Of a stretch of DNA of 5,273 bases, positions 5,200 through 5,273 are shown piece by piece (position 1 is the first letter of the stretch; the number at the start of each line of letters is the position of its first letter). The translations under genes and the position numbers were made by a program. Under the pieces are notes generated by a model. That model searched no databases. It was not told the origin of the DNA and worked only from the letters and a program-made list of their open reading frames with translations. The stretch comes from Nitrospirota bacterium. Lineage in GTDB: Bacteria; Nitrospirota; Nitrospiria; Nitrospirales; UBA8639. The stretch lies in the NCBI GenBank assembly GCA_029881175.1, contig JAOUNC010000231.1, positions 1 to 5,273 of the forward strand, in the 5' to 3' direction.

Positions 5200-5273
5200 G
5201 GAACACAAAAAGTTTTGGCTGCTCCTGTGCATGGGGTATCCCTAATCATAAGGTTATTGGTGCCTGAAACAAT
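5200..5273. other. window end, no feature
   Basis: The 74 bases after the peroxidase stop codon show no clear terminator hairpin and no gene start. The next gene or terminator, if any, lies outside the window. Confidence 0.4.

Noticed and set aside
1..5273. CRISPR array, defence island or restriction system
   Set aside because: No regularly spaced repeats and no nuclease, helicase, methylase or Cas-like protein is encoded here.

Overview
The window looks like a stretch of a Gram-negative bacterial chromosome. It encodes Sec-type signal peptides, a lipoprotein with a lipobox, and strong Shine-Dalgarno sites of the AGGAGG type. The taxon cannot be fixed from sequence alone. The mix of secreted collar-domain and 'VLGGGV'-type proteins with moderate GC would suit Nitrospirota or a similar environmental lineage, but that is a guess.

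Layout. Left part (1-1508): two genes on the minus strand encode small exported proteins. One is a 130-aa secreted protein with a cysteine-rich 'CPKGKVVLGGGV ... YAICA' domain (64-456). The other is a 199-aa exported phage-tail-collar (microcystin-dependent-protein-like) protein (894-1493). Between them lie a decayed coding fragment (543-677) and a hairpin terminator (796-827). That hairpin has a close second copy at 1858-1891.

Middle (1509-2335): no intact gene is seen. On the minus strand, 2007-2027 reads as the last ~20 nt of a tRNA (initiator-Met-like, including CCA), followed directly by a good Rho-independent terminator (1965-1998). The rest of the tRNA is missing, which suggests an integration or deletion junction. 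At 2203-2306 there is a worn inverted repeat of the REP 'TCGTCATTCCC ... GGGAATGACGA' kind.

Right part: a 543-aa MFS permease of the BT1/folate-biopterin-transporter type (2336-3967, minus) has CpG-rich codon use, with GC about 56% in the lines counted by hand. A ~570-bp spacer with another coding scrap (4087-4218) separates it from a divergent plus-strand gene at 4540-5199. That gene encodes a thiol peroxidase (Tpx family) which is predicted to be a lipoprotein and lacks the usual resolving cysteine.

The genes do not form an obvious pathway or operon. The window reads as an accessory patch: exported proteins, a transporter and an envelope peroxidase among gene remnants, repeats and a probable tRNA-end scar. 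No defence system, CRISPR array, integrase or transposase is visible. The most notable points are the one-Cys lipoprotein Tpx and the tRNA 3'-end scar.
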